In this document: one piece after another, positions 54,964 through 64,000 of the stretch
How positions within the stretch are numbered: position 1 is the first letter of the stretch
Layout of the letters: the number at the start of each line of letters is the position of its first letter
Assembly: GCA_037446555.1 (NCBI GenBank)
Contig: JBBIIK010000011.1
Span: 1 to 64,000 of the forward strand
Length of the DNA: 64,000 bases
Origin: JANWVO01 sp037446555
GTDB lineage: Bacteria; Acidobacteriota; Terriglobia; Bryobacterales; Bryobacteraceae
Reading direction: 5' to 3'
Program-made: the position numbers and the translations under genes
Notes under the pieces: generated by a model
What the model was told of the DNA's origin: nothing
The model's database searches: none
Seen by the model: only the letters and a program-made list of their open reading frames with translations

Positions 54964-57351
54964 TCACATCACCAGCGCATTGAACAGCAGCTTCATCGTG
55001 AGCCACGACTGCCCGCGGTACTGCGGGCGGAAACCGAAGAGCACAGCGCGCCCCTGCCCGGAGGGGACTTCGAGCAAGGCGGGCTTGCCGGCAAGGTGGC
55101 TTTCGCCCAGCAGCCAGCCCGATGCAAGCACGCCCGACGGCTCATAACGCAAAACGGATCTGGCGCCGTTGTTTTGCGGCTCCCAAACGGGGCTCGCCTC
55201 GTTCCAGAGAGTAAAGGAAGCAGGCAGCCCCAGCGTGAGCGGAGATGCGGCATCCAAGCGGACGTTCAACAGGGAGCCCGGGCAATAGAAGTCTCGCGCG
55301 GGCACGCCGGAGAGCGCGTTGCGCACCGGGATGCCGAGGTGGCGCGCGGCGTACTCGCCGGAGCGGTTGAAGAAGAGGAGCTTGCCGCCGGCGGCGAGGA
55401 ACTCGCGCAGCGCCGCCGCGCCCTCCTCGCCGAGCCCGCCAGTGAACTCCTCGGGCATCGAGTTGCGAGCGTGCCCGTTTTCGATCACGGCAGGGCTGAT
55501 GTCGGCGAAGACGATGACGTCGAAACGGCTGCGCAGGCTGCCGGAGCGGATGTCAGCGTTCAGAAGCGACGTATAGCGCCAGCCGAAGTGCTCGAGTATC
55601 CAGCGCGTCCAACCTTCGTCCATCGAGGGGACGAAGGGTTTGTAGACACCGATGCGCGGCTCGGGCAGGGGCTTGTATTCGGGCGAAGGACTGGCGCCGA
55701 CCGCGAAATCCCCGGTGGAAGGATGCCGGAAGACGGGTCGTCCGGCACCCCACGCGGCAGTGACTGAGCGCCAGGAGTCGCTGTCGGAAGCGGCCAGAAT
55801 CTTCGCGGGGAACCGGAAGTCGCGCGCTCGCTCCAGCCGGGCTTCGAAGGGCCCCTCCACGGTTTCCACCGCGACGCCCAGCAAAAGTGGCAGCGTGTGG
55901 GCGGCGACGTCGTAGGGGCGCTTGGGAGGCCCGCCGGGGTATTCGCGCAGGTCCGGGTATTTCTGCCGCTCGAGCAGCGCCTTGGCGAAGGACGAGTAAG
56001 GCTGCTGCATGCGGATCACGTAGGAGCCCGCCGGGTATTCCCGGCCGCCCGCGGTGAAGGGCGCCGCGGCGCGTTCGACTTCGACCATGGCGAAGTCCAT
56101 GGTTTCCAGCAGGCGGCGCGCGGCGCCGGGATCGTCCTGCGTGGCGGGGATGACGAACGCATAGGTGCTCGAGCGGGTGGCGGCGCGGCGGAGGATGTCG
56201 TAGAAGCCTTTCAGGAAGAGCTCGCGGCGCAGGGCGGCGGTGTCGAGCAGGCTCTCCATGGCGATGAGCTGATCGGTGACGATGTCGCGCAGGGTCCAGC
56301 GTCCGCCGGGCCAAGGTTCGAGGTGGTTCCAGGAGCTTTCGCGGGGGGAGTAATTGTTGCCGCGGGCGGCGATCTTCGCGGGGTCGATGTCGACGGGCGT
56401 CGCGATGCGGACGCTGGCCGATTCGCTCAGGATGCGCAGGCCACCGTGATAGCTCTGGTAGTGGCGCGCGGGGGTCCAGTAGTCGTACATCGCGTTGACG
56501 AGGATGCCCTTGCGGCCGGCCGCGGTGAGGTCGGCGGCCATGTTCATACCCACCATGTTGCAGAGCTGGGCGATGAGGGGATCGATGTTCGGCTCGATGG
56601 GGTCCATCCATGGCGGGACGAACATACGGGCGCCGAACATGCCCATCTGGTGGACGTCGTAGACGATTTGCGGGCGAAAGACGTTGTGCAATCTCTCGAT
56701 GACGGCGCGGTTTTCGGCCTGCGTGAAGAAGTACCAGTCGCGGTTGTTGTCGTGGCCGATGTATTTCTGGTAGAGCTCCGGCGGGCTTGTTCCCTCGAAG
56801 GGCGTGGCGAGGGTGCGGCGATACCAGGCGGTGACGAGGTCGAGCCCGTCGGGGTTGATGGAGGGAGCCAGAACGAGAATGACATTGTCGAGGATGCGCC
56901 GCGTCTTCTCATCCTGCGCGGTGGCGAGCCGGTGAGCGAGTTCGACCGCAGTATGTGTGGAAGCGATTTCGGTGGCGTGGACGCTGCACGTGATGAGGAC
57001 GACAGTCTTCCCTTCCCTAGCGAGCCGCGCGGCTTCTTCGGGCGAGGTGATCCGGGGGTCGGCAAGCCGGCGCTGGATGGCGAGGTACTTCTCGAGATTG
57101 GCCACGGTTTCCGGAGCGGAAATGACGGCCGCAATCATCGGCCTTCCCTCGGTGGATCTTCCGTATTCGAGGAACTTCACGCGCCGGGAAGCTTTTTCCA
57201 TCTGCTGGAAGTATGTGACGACCTTGTGCCAGTCGAGCACGGCGCGGTCCGCGCCCATGGCGTGGGCGAAGTGCTGCTCCGGAGAGGGAACTTGCGCGGG
57301 GAGGAGGAGCGGGAGGGCCAGGGCAGCAAACAGGCGGCGGGAGAGAGTCAT
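54964..57351 (-). CDS. Secreted M14 family zinc carboxypeptidase, long form
   Basis: 795 residues. The ATG at 57351 gives MTLSRRLFAALALPLLLPAQ, a Sec signal. The catalytic region has SVHATEIASTHTAVELAH for the His and Glu ligands, NNRDWYFFTQAENRAV, and YDVHQMGMFGARMF for the third ligand. About 300 residues after it form a C-terminal region with a ThuA-like feel (VIVFADISPAVIENG, FLAAGGKLLFFN). It probably degrades peptides outside the cytoplasm. It is the last gene of a long minus-strand run and is coupled to the TIM barrel by an ATGA overlap. Confidence 0.85.
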   Translation of the reverse strand: MTLSRRLFAALALPLLLPAQVPSPEQHFAHAMGADRAVLDWHKVVTYFQQMEKASRRVKFLEYGRSTEGRPMIAAVISAPETVANLEKYLAIQRRLADPRITSPEEAARLAREGKTVVLITCSVHATEIASTHTAVELAHRLATAQDEKTRRILDNVILVLAPSINPDGLDLVTAWYRRTLATPFEGTSPPELYQKYIGHDNNRDWYFFTQAENRAVIERLHNVFRPQIVYDVHQMGMFGARMFVPPWMDPIEPNIDPLIAQLCNMVGMNMAADLTAAGRKGILVNAMYDYWTPARHYQSYHGGLRILSESASVRIATPVDIDPAKIAARGNNYSPRESSWNHLEPWPGGRWTLRDIVTDQLIAMESLLDTAALRRELFLKGFYDILRRAATRSSTYAFVIPATQDDPGAARRLLETMDFAMVEVERAAAPFTAGGREYPAGSYVIRMQQPYSSFAKALLERQKYPDLREYPGGPPKRPYDVAAHTLPLLLGVAVETVEGPFEARLERARDFRFPAKILAASDSDSWRSVTAAWGAGRPVFRHPSTGDFAVGASPSPEYKPLPEPRIGVYKPFVPSMDEGWTRWILEHFGWRYTSLLNADIRSGSLRSRFDVIVFADISPAVIENGHARNSMPEEFTGGLGEEGAAALREFLAAGGKLLFFNRSGEYAARHLGIPVRNALSGVPARDFYCPGSLLNVRLDAASPLTLGLPASFTLWNEASPVWEPQNNGARSVLRYEPSGVLASGWLLGESHLAGKPALLEVPSGQGRAVLFGFRPQYRGQSWLTMKLLFNALVM

Positions 57352-58109
57352 GGGCGAGTGAGCTCCTTCCAGAGGGCGCGGTAGTAACGAAGGAAGCGTT
57401 CGGGTTCGCGGCTTTCGGCCACTTCCATCAGCGTGTAGCGCTCGTATCCGCTCTGGCGGAGCAAGGTGAACAGCTCGCGCCACGGATAGCGGGGATCGGC
57501 CAGCTCGTTGATATGGACGTTGCGGATCCACGGGCGGAGGAGATCGAAGGCGGCGCGGATGGAGCCGTTCTGCACCTCGCCGGGGTTGGAGTTCCAGCAG
57601 AGACCGACCGACTTGTGGCGCGTGGCGCGCATGATGTCGGCGCAGACGGGCGGAGCGGAGGTCCCCGAGCCGTGCACTTCGAGCCAGAGCTCCACGCCGC
57701 GTCCGGCGGCGTAGTCGCCCGCCTCCCGCAACGCTTCGGCGATACGGCCTATGGTGACCTGCGGCGGCACGTCTTTGGGCAGCCCGTTCGGGCGAACCTT
57801 CACGCCCCACGCGCCGGTGTCATGGGCAAGGTCGACCCACATCTTGGTCTCCTCGATGTTCTTGCGGCGGATGTTGGCGTCAGGGTGATGGTATTCGCAG
57901 GTGGAACCGAAACTGAGCAGGCGGACCTTCGATTTCTCGAAGCGGGCGCGGACGCGGGCGCGTTCCTGCGGCGGGAGCGCGGGCTCCACGCCGTGGGCGT
58001 GGGTTGTGCGGAGCTCGACGGCTTCGAAGCCGGCCTGTTCTAGCTTCGTGATGACGGTTTCCAGGTCCCAATCCTTGAGGACGTTGTAGGTGACGGCGCC
58101 GAGCATCAT
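57348..58109 (-). CDS. Sugar phosphate isomerase/epimerase family TIM barrel
   Basis: A 253-residue cytoplasmic TIM barrel with AGFEAVELRTTHAHG, LWLEVHGSGTSAP, KSVGLCWNSNPGEV and IRNVHINELAD, the Glu/His/Asp metal sites of the xylose-isomerase-like superfamily. No export signal is present, unlike the copy at 46.8 kb. A good AGGAG precedes two adjacent ATG codons (58109 and 58106). It lies between the DAACS symporter and the M14 peptidase, so it could process imported sugars or organic acids. Confidence 0.8.
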   Translation of the reverse strand: MMLGAVTYNVLKDWDLETVITKLEQAGFEAVELRTTHAHGVEPALPPQERARVRARFEKSKVRLLSFGSTCEYHHPDANIRRKNIEETKMWVDLAHDTGAWGVKVRPNGLPKDVPPQVTIGRIAEALREAGDYAAGRGVELWLEVHGSGTSAPPVCADIMRATRHKSVGLCWNSNPGEVQNGSIRAAFDLLRPWIRNVHINELADPRYPWRELFTLLRQSGYERYTLMEVAESREPERFLRYYRALWKELTRP

Positions 58110-58115
58110 CGGGGT

Positions 58116-59369
58116 CTACTCCTGTGCCTGGGCGGTAGCCGCGCCGGGCGCGGCGGATTCTTCGGCCTTTTCATCCTGGGGAACGAGATCGTAGCCTTCC
58201 CAGCGGGCGACGGCGGCGGTGGCGAGGCAGTTGCCGAGAAGGTTGACCGACGTCCGGCCCATGTCCATGAGTGTATCCACGCCGAGGATGAGCGCCACGC
58301 CTTCCAGAGGGAGGTTGAATGTGGAGAGGGTGGCGGCGAGGATCACGAGCGAGGCGCGCGGGACGGCGGCGACGCCTTTCGAGGTGAGCATGAGCGTGGC
58401 GATCATGGTGAGCTGCTGGCTCATCGACAAGTCGACGCCTGCCGCCTGCGCGACGAAGACGGAGGCGAGGGCGAGGTAGAGCGTGCTTCCGTCGAGATTG
58501 AAGCTGTAGCCGGTGGGGAGCACGAGGCTGACGACGTGGCGGGGCACGCCGAAGCGCTCCATGTTGCGCATGGCCATGGGGAAGGCGGCTTCACTGGAGG
58601 CAGTGGAGAAGGCGAGGATGTAGGGATCCTTCGCGGCGCGCAGGAAGCGCATTACGGGGATGCGGAACAGCAGCGCCGCGGGCCCCATGACGAAGACGAC
58701 GTAGCCGAGCAGCGCGATGTAGAGCGAGCCGATGAGCTTTCCGAGGCCGAGCAGGACGCCGATGCCCTTGGCGCCGACGACGCTGGCGATGGCTGCGCCC
58801 ACGCCGATGGGCGCCAGGTACATGACGTAGCGCGTGTATTCGAACATCACGTCGGACAGTGAGCGGCAGAACCGCACCACGGGCTCGGCGCGTTCGCCCA
58901 TGGCGATGCATGCCATGCCGAACAGCACGGTGAAGACGACAAGCTGGAGCACCTCGTTGCGCGCCATGGCGTCGAGGACGCTGGTGGGCGTGGCGTTGAC
59001 GAGCACCCCGATGAGGCTGGCCTTGGCCTCCGGGATCTCCGCCTTGCCGGCGCCTTCGAGGGTGACGCCCACGCCGGGCTTGAAGTAGTTCACCGACAGC
59101 AGGGCGAGAGCGAGAGCTCCGACGGTGGTGACGTTGAAGTAGATGAGCGCCTTGAGCCCGATGCGGCCCATCGCCTTGGCGCTTCCCGAGCCGGCGATGC
59201 CAACGACGAGGGTGGCGAACAGCAGCGGGGCGATGATCGACTTGATCAGCCGCAGGAAGATGGTGGCGAGGAAGGCCGTGTCCTTGCCGAATTCGGGCCA
59301 GAAGTGGCCGATGGCGATGCCGCCGGCCATGGCGATGAAGATCCAGGAAGTGAGCGAGATTCGCTTCAT
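58116..59369 (-). CDS. Dicarboxylate/amino-acid:cation symporter (DAACS/GltP family)
   Basis: A 417-residue membrane protein. It has PLLFATLVVGIAGSG in the third helix region, the hairpin segment AFSTASSEAAFP, PTGYSFNLDGSTLY in helix 7 and DMGRTSVNLLGNCLA in helix 8, all hallmarks of glutamate/aspartate/succinate symporters. The start ATG at 59369 follows a G-rich ribosome-binding site and overlaps the nadK stop as ATGA. An upstream in-frame ATG at 59381 would add four residues. It imports C4-dicarboxylates or acidic amino acids. Confidence 0.9.
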   Translation of the reverse strand: MKRISLTSWIFIAMAGGIAIGHFWPEFGKDTAFLATIFLRLIKSIIAPLLFATLVVGIAGSGSAKAMGRIGLKALIYFNVTTVGALALALLSVNYFKPGVGVTLEGAGKAEIPEAKASLIGVLVNATPTSVLDAMARNEVLQLVVFTVLFGMACIAMGERAEPVVRFCRSLSDVMFEYTRYVMYLAPIGVGAAIASVVGAKGIGVLLGLGKLIGSLYIALLGYVVFVMGPAALLFRIPVMRFLRAAKDPYILAFSTASSEAAFPMAMRNMERFGVPRHVVSLVLPTGYSFNLDGSTLYLALASVFVAQAAGVDLSMSQQLTMIATLMLTSKGVAAVPRASLVILAATLSTFNLPLEGVALILGVDTLMDMGRTSVNLLGNCLATAAVARWEGYDLVPQDEKAEESAAPGAATAQAQE

Positions 59370-60232
59370 CGTTCCCCCCATTTGAGTTTCTGGCGAAGCA
59401 CGTCGAAAAACAGCATGCGCGGCGGGCGCACGAGAGAGAGCGAGTGCGGCGAGGCGCGGCAGACGATGCGGTCCTCGCGCATGAGCGGCTCGCCCACCTG
59501 GCCGTCGATGGTGAGGTAGGCGTCCTTGTCGCCGGCGGAGTTGATCACCTGAATGACACTGGAATCCGGCACGATGACGGGGCGGTTGGTCAGGGTGTGC
59601 GGACAGATGGGCGTGATGCAGACGGCGCCGACGCTTGGGAAGATGATCGGCCCGCCGGCGCTGAGCGAGTAGGCGGTGGAGCCTGTGGGCGTGGCAATGA
59701 TCAGGCCATCGGCCTTGTATCGGCACACGAAGTGGGCGTCGACATAGGCGGCGAGGTCGATCATGCGGGCGATGTGGGCCTTGGTGATGACGACATCGTT
59801 GAGAGCGACGTAGCTCGACACCGCCGAGTCGCCCCGCCGCACCTCGCAGGCGAGCATGCGGCGGCGCGCGATGCGGCTCTCACGGCGCAATGCGCGCTCA
59901 AGCTCCGGGAAGAGCTCGCTGGTGGAGATGGTGGTGAGGAAGCCGAGCCCGCCGAGGTTGACTGCGAACAGCGGGATGTCGCGCCCGGCGATGGCCCGGG
60001 CGGCGGCGAGCAGGGTGCCGTCGCCTCCAAGCACGATGACCAGCTGGCAGCCTTCGGCGAGCTGCTCGCGGGGCACGGCTTCCCCCCTGCCGGGAGAGTA
60101 GGCGGCGGCAACAGGGTCGAGGCGGAAGCCGACGCCGCGCTGCTCGAGCCAGTCGAGCAGCGAGCCCACGAGCGACGCGGCGTGGGCGACGTCAGGCTTG
60201 GCGATGATGCCGACAGTCCGGATCATATCCAT
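59366..60232 (-). CDS. nadK: NAD kinase
   Basis: About 288 residues. NAD kinase phosphorylates NAD to NADP. The family motif GGDGTLLAAARAI is at about residue 75, followed by the NLGGLGFLT loop, ALNDVVI, and TPTGSTAYSLSAGGPI. ATG codons at 60232 and 60226 are both possible; the first is used here. The start lies inside the end of tlyA. It is followed by an overlapping symporter gene. The position after tlyA and ispA matches the order seen in many bacteria. Confidence 0.93.
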   Translation of the reverse strand: MDMIRTVGIIAKPDVAHAASLVGSLLDWLEQRGVGFRLDPVAAAYSPGRGEAVPREQLAEGCQLVIVLGGDGTLLAAARAIAGRDIPLFAVNLGGLGFLTTISTSELFPELERALRRESRIARRRMLACEVRRGDSAVSSYVALNDVVITKAHIARMIDLAAYVDAHFVCRYKADGLIIATPTGSTAYSLSAGGPIIFPSVGAVCITPICPHTLTNRPVIVPDSSVIQVINSAGDKDAYLTIDGQVGEPLMREDRIVCRASPHSLSLVRPPRMLFFDVLRQKLKWGER

Positions 60233-60944
60233 AGAGAAGGAACTCCTTGTTGCCTTCGGCGCCGGTGATGGGGCTCTCGATGGAGTCCGCGGAGAAGCCC
60301 AGGGAGCAGGCGCACTGGCGCACGCGCTCGACGGCGGCGGCGTGGACTTCCGGGTCCCGCACGATGCCGCCCTTGCCGACATGCTCGCGGCCGGCCTCGA
60401 ACTGCGGCTTGACTAGGATGACGAATTCGCGCGGCGGGGCGAGCGCCAGGACGAGGGGCGGAAGCACGAGCGTAGCAGAGATGAAACTGACGTCGCAAAC
60501 GGCCAACTGCACGGGTTCGCCCAGCATATCGCGGGTGAGGAAGCGCGCGTTGACGGCCTCGTGGAGGACGACGCGGGGATCGTTGCGGAGCCGGTAGTGG
60601 AGTTGCCCCCGGCCGGTGTCGACGGCGTGGACTCGCGCGGCGCCGCGCGCCAGCAGCACTTCGGTGAAGCCGCCCGTAGAGGCGCCCACGTCCAGACAGA
60701 CGCGCCTGGCGGGATCGATTTGCCAGTGGTCGAGAGCCGCCAGCAGTTTCAGCGCGCCGCGGCTGACCCAGGGAAACGGTTCAACGACCTCGATCGGCTC
60801 CGCTTCGTCGACCAGAGTGCCCGGCTTGTCCACCGTCTGGCCGCGCACGCGCACGGCGCCCGCGAGCAGCAGGGCGCGCGCCTTTTCCCGGGAGGGGGCG
60901 AGCGCGCGTTCCAGAATGAGCAGATCGATGCGGCGGCGCGGCAC
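60192..60944 (-). CDS. tlyA: TlyA family rRNA (cytidine-2'-O)-methyltransferase
   Basis: A 250-residue protein with an N-terminal S4 RNA-binding domain (RIDLLILERALAPSREKARALLLAGAV) and a Rossmann-like FtsJ methyltransferase domain: CLDVGASTGGFTEVLL is the SAM loop, followed by AVCDVSFISATLVLPPL and ILVKPQFEAG. TlyA methylates cytidines of 16S and 23S rRNA and is the target of capreomycin resistance in mycobacteria. It overlaps nadK by about 40 bases and lies five bases after ispA. Confidence 0.93.
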   Translation of the reverse strand: MPRRRIDLLILERALAPSREKARALLLAGAVRVRGQTVDKPGTLVDEAEPIEVVEPFPWVSRGALKLLAALDHWQIDPARRVCLDVGASTGGFTEVLLARGAARVHAVDTGRGQLHYRLRNDPRVVLHEAVNARFLTRDMLGEPVQLAVCDVSFISATLVLPPLVLALAPPREFVILVKPQFEAGREHVGKGGIVRDPEVHAAAVERVRQCACSLGFSADSIESPITGAEGNKEFLLYGYDPDCRHHRQA

Positions 60945-60949
60945 GGCGG

Positions 60950-61834
60950 TCAGGAGGAGCGGTCGACGATCAGGTCCGCGAGCTGTCGAAGGCGGAAGGC
61001 GGCGCCGCCGAACGGCTCAAGGGCCTGGTGAGCGAGCGCGCGCTGCCCGGCAGCCATGCGCCGGGACGCCTCCAGGCCATAGACGGCAGGAAAAGTGATC
61101 TTGTGCTGGGCGGCGTCCTTGCCGGGGGTTTTGCCGAGCTGCTCCGGCGTTTGCGTGATGTCGAGGATGTCGTCGACGATCTGGAAGGCCAGCCCGATGT
61201 GTTCGCCGAAGCGGGAAAGCACATCGAGCTGTTCAGGGGCGGCGCCGGCGTGCATGGCGCCGAGCCGTACCGAGCAGCGCAGCAGCGCGCCGGTCTTGGC
61301 TCGGTGGATGCGCTCGAGAAGCTCCGGCGTCGGATCGAGCTTCTCGCCTTCAATGTCGTGCACCTGTCCGGCGATCATGCCGCGGCGCGTGCCGGCGGCG
61401 CGGGCGAGTTCGGCCACGAGCGGCGCCGAGGAGGCCGCCGCAAGCACCTCGAAGGCGAGCGTGAGCAGCGCATCGCCCGCCAGGATCGCCATGGCCTCGC
61501 CGAAGACCTTGTGCGAAGTAGGGCGCCCGCGGCGCAGGTCGTCGTTGTCGAGCGCCGGCAGGTCGTCGTGGATCAGCGAATAGGTGTGGACCAGCTCGAG
61601 CGAGCAGGCGACGTCGTCTATGCCGGCGATGTCGCGCCCGGCCGCGGAGCGCGCCGCTTCAAGGCAGAGAACGGGCCGGATGCGCTTGCCGCCAGCGAAG
61701 ACGGAATAGCGCATGGCGCGGTGGATGGCCTCCGGGGGCTCGGATTCGGGCGGCAGCAGGCGGTCCAGGGCAGCGTCGATGCGCGCAGCGCTCGCGGCCA
61801 GGTACTCGGAGAGGGGCAAAACAGAAGATGTCAT
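60950..61834 (-). CDS. ispA: Polyprenyl synthetase, farnesyl diphosphate synthase type
   Basis: A 294-residue prenyltransferase that extends isopentenyl diphosphate chains. The first Asp-rich motif is SLIHDDLPALDNDDLRRG, the second FQIVDDILDIT, with GKTPGKDAAQHKITFP after it. A short chain length (FPP/GPP) is inferred from family resemblance, not from the residues before the first motif. It starts overlapping the xseB stop (ATGA), a common bacterial pairing; dxs, often next, is not in the window. Confidence 0.93.
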   Translation of the reverse strand: MTSSVLPLSEYLAASAARIDAALDRLLPPESEPPEAIHRAMRYSVFAGGKRIRPVLCLEAARSAAGRDIAGIDDVACSLELVHTYSLIHDDLPALDNDDLRRGRPTSHKVFGEAMAILAGDALLTLAFEVLAAASSAPLVAELARAAGTRRGMIAGQVHDIEGEKLDPTPELLERIHRAKTGALLRCSVRLGAMHAGAAPEQLDVLSRFGEHIGLAFQIVDDILDITQTPEQLGKTPGKDAAQHKITFPAVYGLEASRRMAAGQRALAHQALEPFGGAAFRLRQLADLIVDRSS

Positions 61835-62100
61835 TTTTGTTCCGGGCCGAACGGCTGGGGGATGACCTTCTGGCCGCGCTTCAGCAGGATCTCGATGCGG
61901 CTTTCGGCCTCGACGAGCTGCTTGCGGCAGGTCTCCGACAGCTGCACGCCTTTTTCGAAAAGCTCCAGGGCGCGTTCCAGCGGCACGCCGGGCTTTTCCA
62001 GCTCCTCGACGATCTGCTGCAGCTCCGCCAGCGACTTTTCGAACGGCGCCTCGCGCGCTTTTTCTTCGGTGGCTTTCGACTTTTCGTGCTCGGCGGCCAT
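61831..62100 (-). CDS. xseB: Exodeoxyribonuclease VII small subunit
   Basis: An 89-residue protein starting MAAEHEKSKATEE at the ATG at 62100. FEKSLAELQQIVEELEKPGVPLERAL is the characteristic XseB sequence, and the whole is a helical hairpin. It works with XseA in trimming single-stranded DNA. xseA is not in the window. It lies ten bases after the POT transporter gene and overlaps ispA. Confidence 0.93.
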   Translation of the reverse strand: MAAEHEKSKATEEKAREAPFEKSLAELQQIVEELEKPGVPLERALELFEKGVQLSETCRKQLVEAESRIEILLKRGQKVIPQPFGPEQK

Positions 62101-62110
62101 TGGCTTTATT

Positions 62111-63607
<1,497 letters not shown>

Positions 63608-63636
63608 GGCAGCAGCAGTCAGGCGGTCGCCCCGGT

Positions 63637-64000
63637 TCACTGGGCCAGCCATCCTCCGTCGATGACGATATCGGTGCCGGTGATGAAGCGCGCCTGATCC
63701 GAGCAGAGATAGACGGCAAGAGCGCCGATGTCGTCCGGGCGGCCCCATTCGCCCAGAGGAAGGCGGGCGAGGAAGGCGGCATTGGCATGGGGATCGTTCA
63801 TCAGGGCGGCGTTCATCTCGGTGGCGAAGGGCCCCGGACTGATGCCGTTGACGGTGATGTGGTACGGCGCAAGCTCCAGGGCGAGGGCGCGCGTGAGGCC
63901 GAGCAAGCCGGCCTTCGACGACGAATAGGCGGCGCGGCCGGGCAATGAGACGTGGCCCATGATCGAGGTGAGGTTCAGGATGCGGCCCCAGCGGTTTTCG
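63637..64000 (-). CDS. SDR family oxidoreductase, partial (runs off the window)
   Basis: The 121 visible codons are the C-terminal half of a short-chain dehydrogenase. ENRWGRILNLTS is followed by GRAAYSSSKAGLLGLTRALALEL, containing the Tyr-x-x-x-Lys catalytic pair, then VNGISPGPFATEM and the final VDGGW. The gene continues beyond the right edge, so the Rossmann Gly-rich loop is not visible. These enzymes use NAD(P) to oxidise sugars, sterols or 3-oxoacyl groups; this one is not further assignable. Confidence 0.9.
   Translation of the reverse strand, partial: ENRWGRILNLTSIMGHVSLPGRAAYSSSKAGLLGLTRALALELAPYHITVNGISPGPFATEMNAALMNDPHANAAFLARLPLGEWGRPDDIGALAVYLCSDQARFITGTDIVIDGGWLAQ

Overview
The window is about two-thirds G+C and densely coded on both strands. 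It carries many secreted metallopeptidases, Tat- or Sec-exported sugar-processing enzymes, glycoside hydrolases, sugar-isomerase TIM barrels and outer-membrane proteins. The flavour, together with the rplM-rpsI / rpsB-tsf-pyrH-frr block, suggests a soil Acidobacteriota of the Solibacter/Bryobacter type. That placement is an inference from gene content; no rRNA or tRNA gene was seen to confirm it.

Layout. 1-0.7 kb: the end of an insertion sequence sits inside a GT2 glycosyltransferase gene. 0.9-9.8 kb: carbohydrate and peptide catabolism (M14 peptidase and Gfo/Idh oxidoreductase on the minus strand; GH106-like hydrolase, UroD-like and RraA-like proteins on the plus strand). 9.9-18 kb: housekeeping genes acnA, a ThiH-like radical SAM gene, then rplM-rpsI and rpsB-tsf-pyrH-frr, closed by a strong terminator. 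18-27 kb: a minus-strand run of an ABC exporter pair, a secreted TPR protein, an MFS carrier, a GT4 glycosyltransferase, a GNAT and a D-aminoacylase-like amidohydrolase. 27-37 kb: HDOD protein, lipid kinase, ligA, a two-part patatin/beta-barrel protein, class II DAHP synthase, an orphan melibiase C-domain and a GH42-like enzyme. 37-40.6 kb: two adjacent cell-envelope glycosylation genes, both broken by frameshifts, followed by a palindromic repeat cluster. 40.6-48.2 kb: M48 protease, ilvE, nagA, small secreted proteins and a sugar isomerase. 48.2-55 kb: a TetR-regulated efflux system whose last gene joins an RND pump to a TolC-type outer-membrane factor in a single reading frame. 55-64 kb: one long minus-strand operon-like run (SDR, POT, xseB, ispA, tlyA, nadK, DAACS symporter, TIM barrel, M14 peptidase).

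The most unusual points are these. First, the RND-TolC single-frame fusion has an embedded signal peptide and may be processed like a polyprotein. Second, a 13-base poly(G) tract forms most of the spacer between a -35 and a -10 element ahead of a cysteine-rich secreted peptide, which would suit phase variation and a leaderless transcript. Third, three glycosyltransferase loci are each disrupted, one by an IS and two by frameshifts. Fourth, a leader with mutually exclusive hairpins lies just ahead of rpsB.
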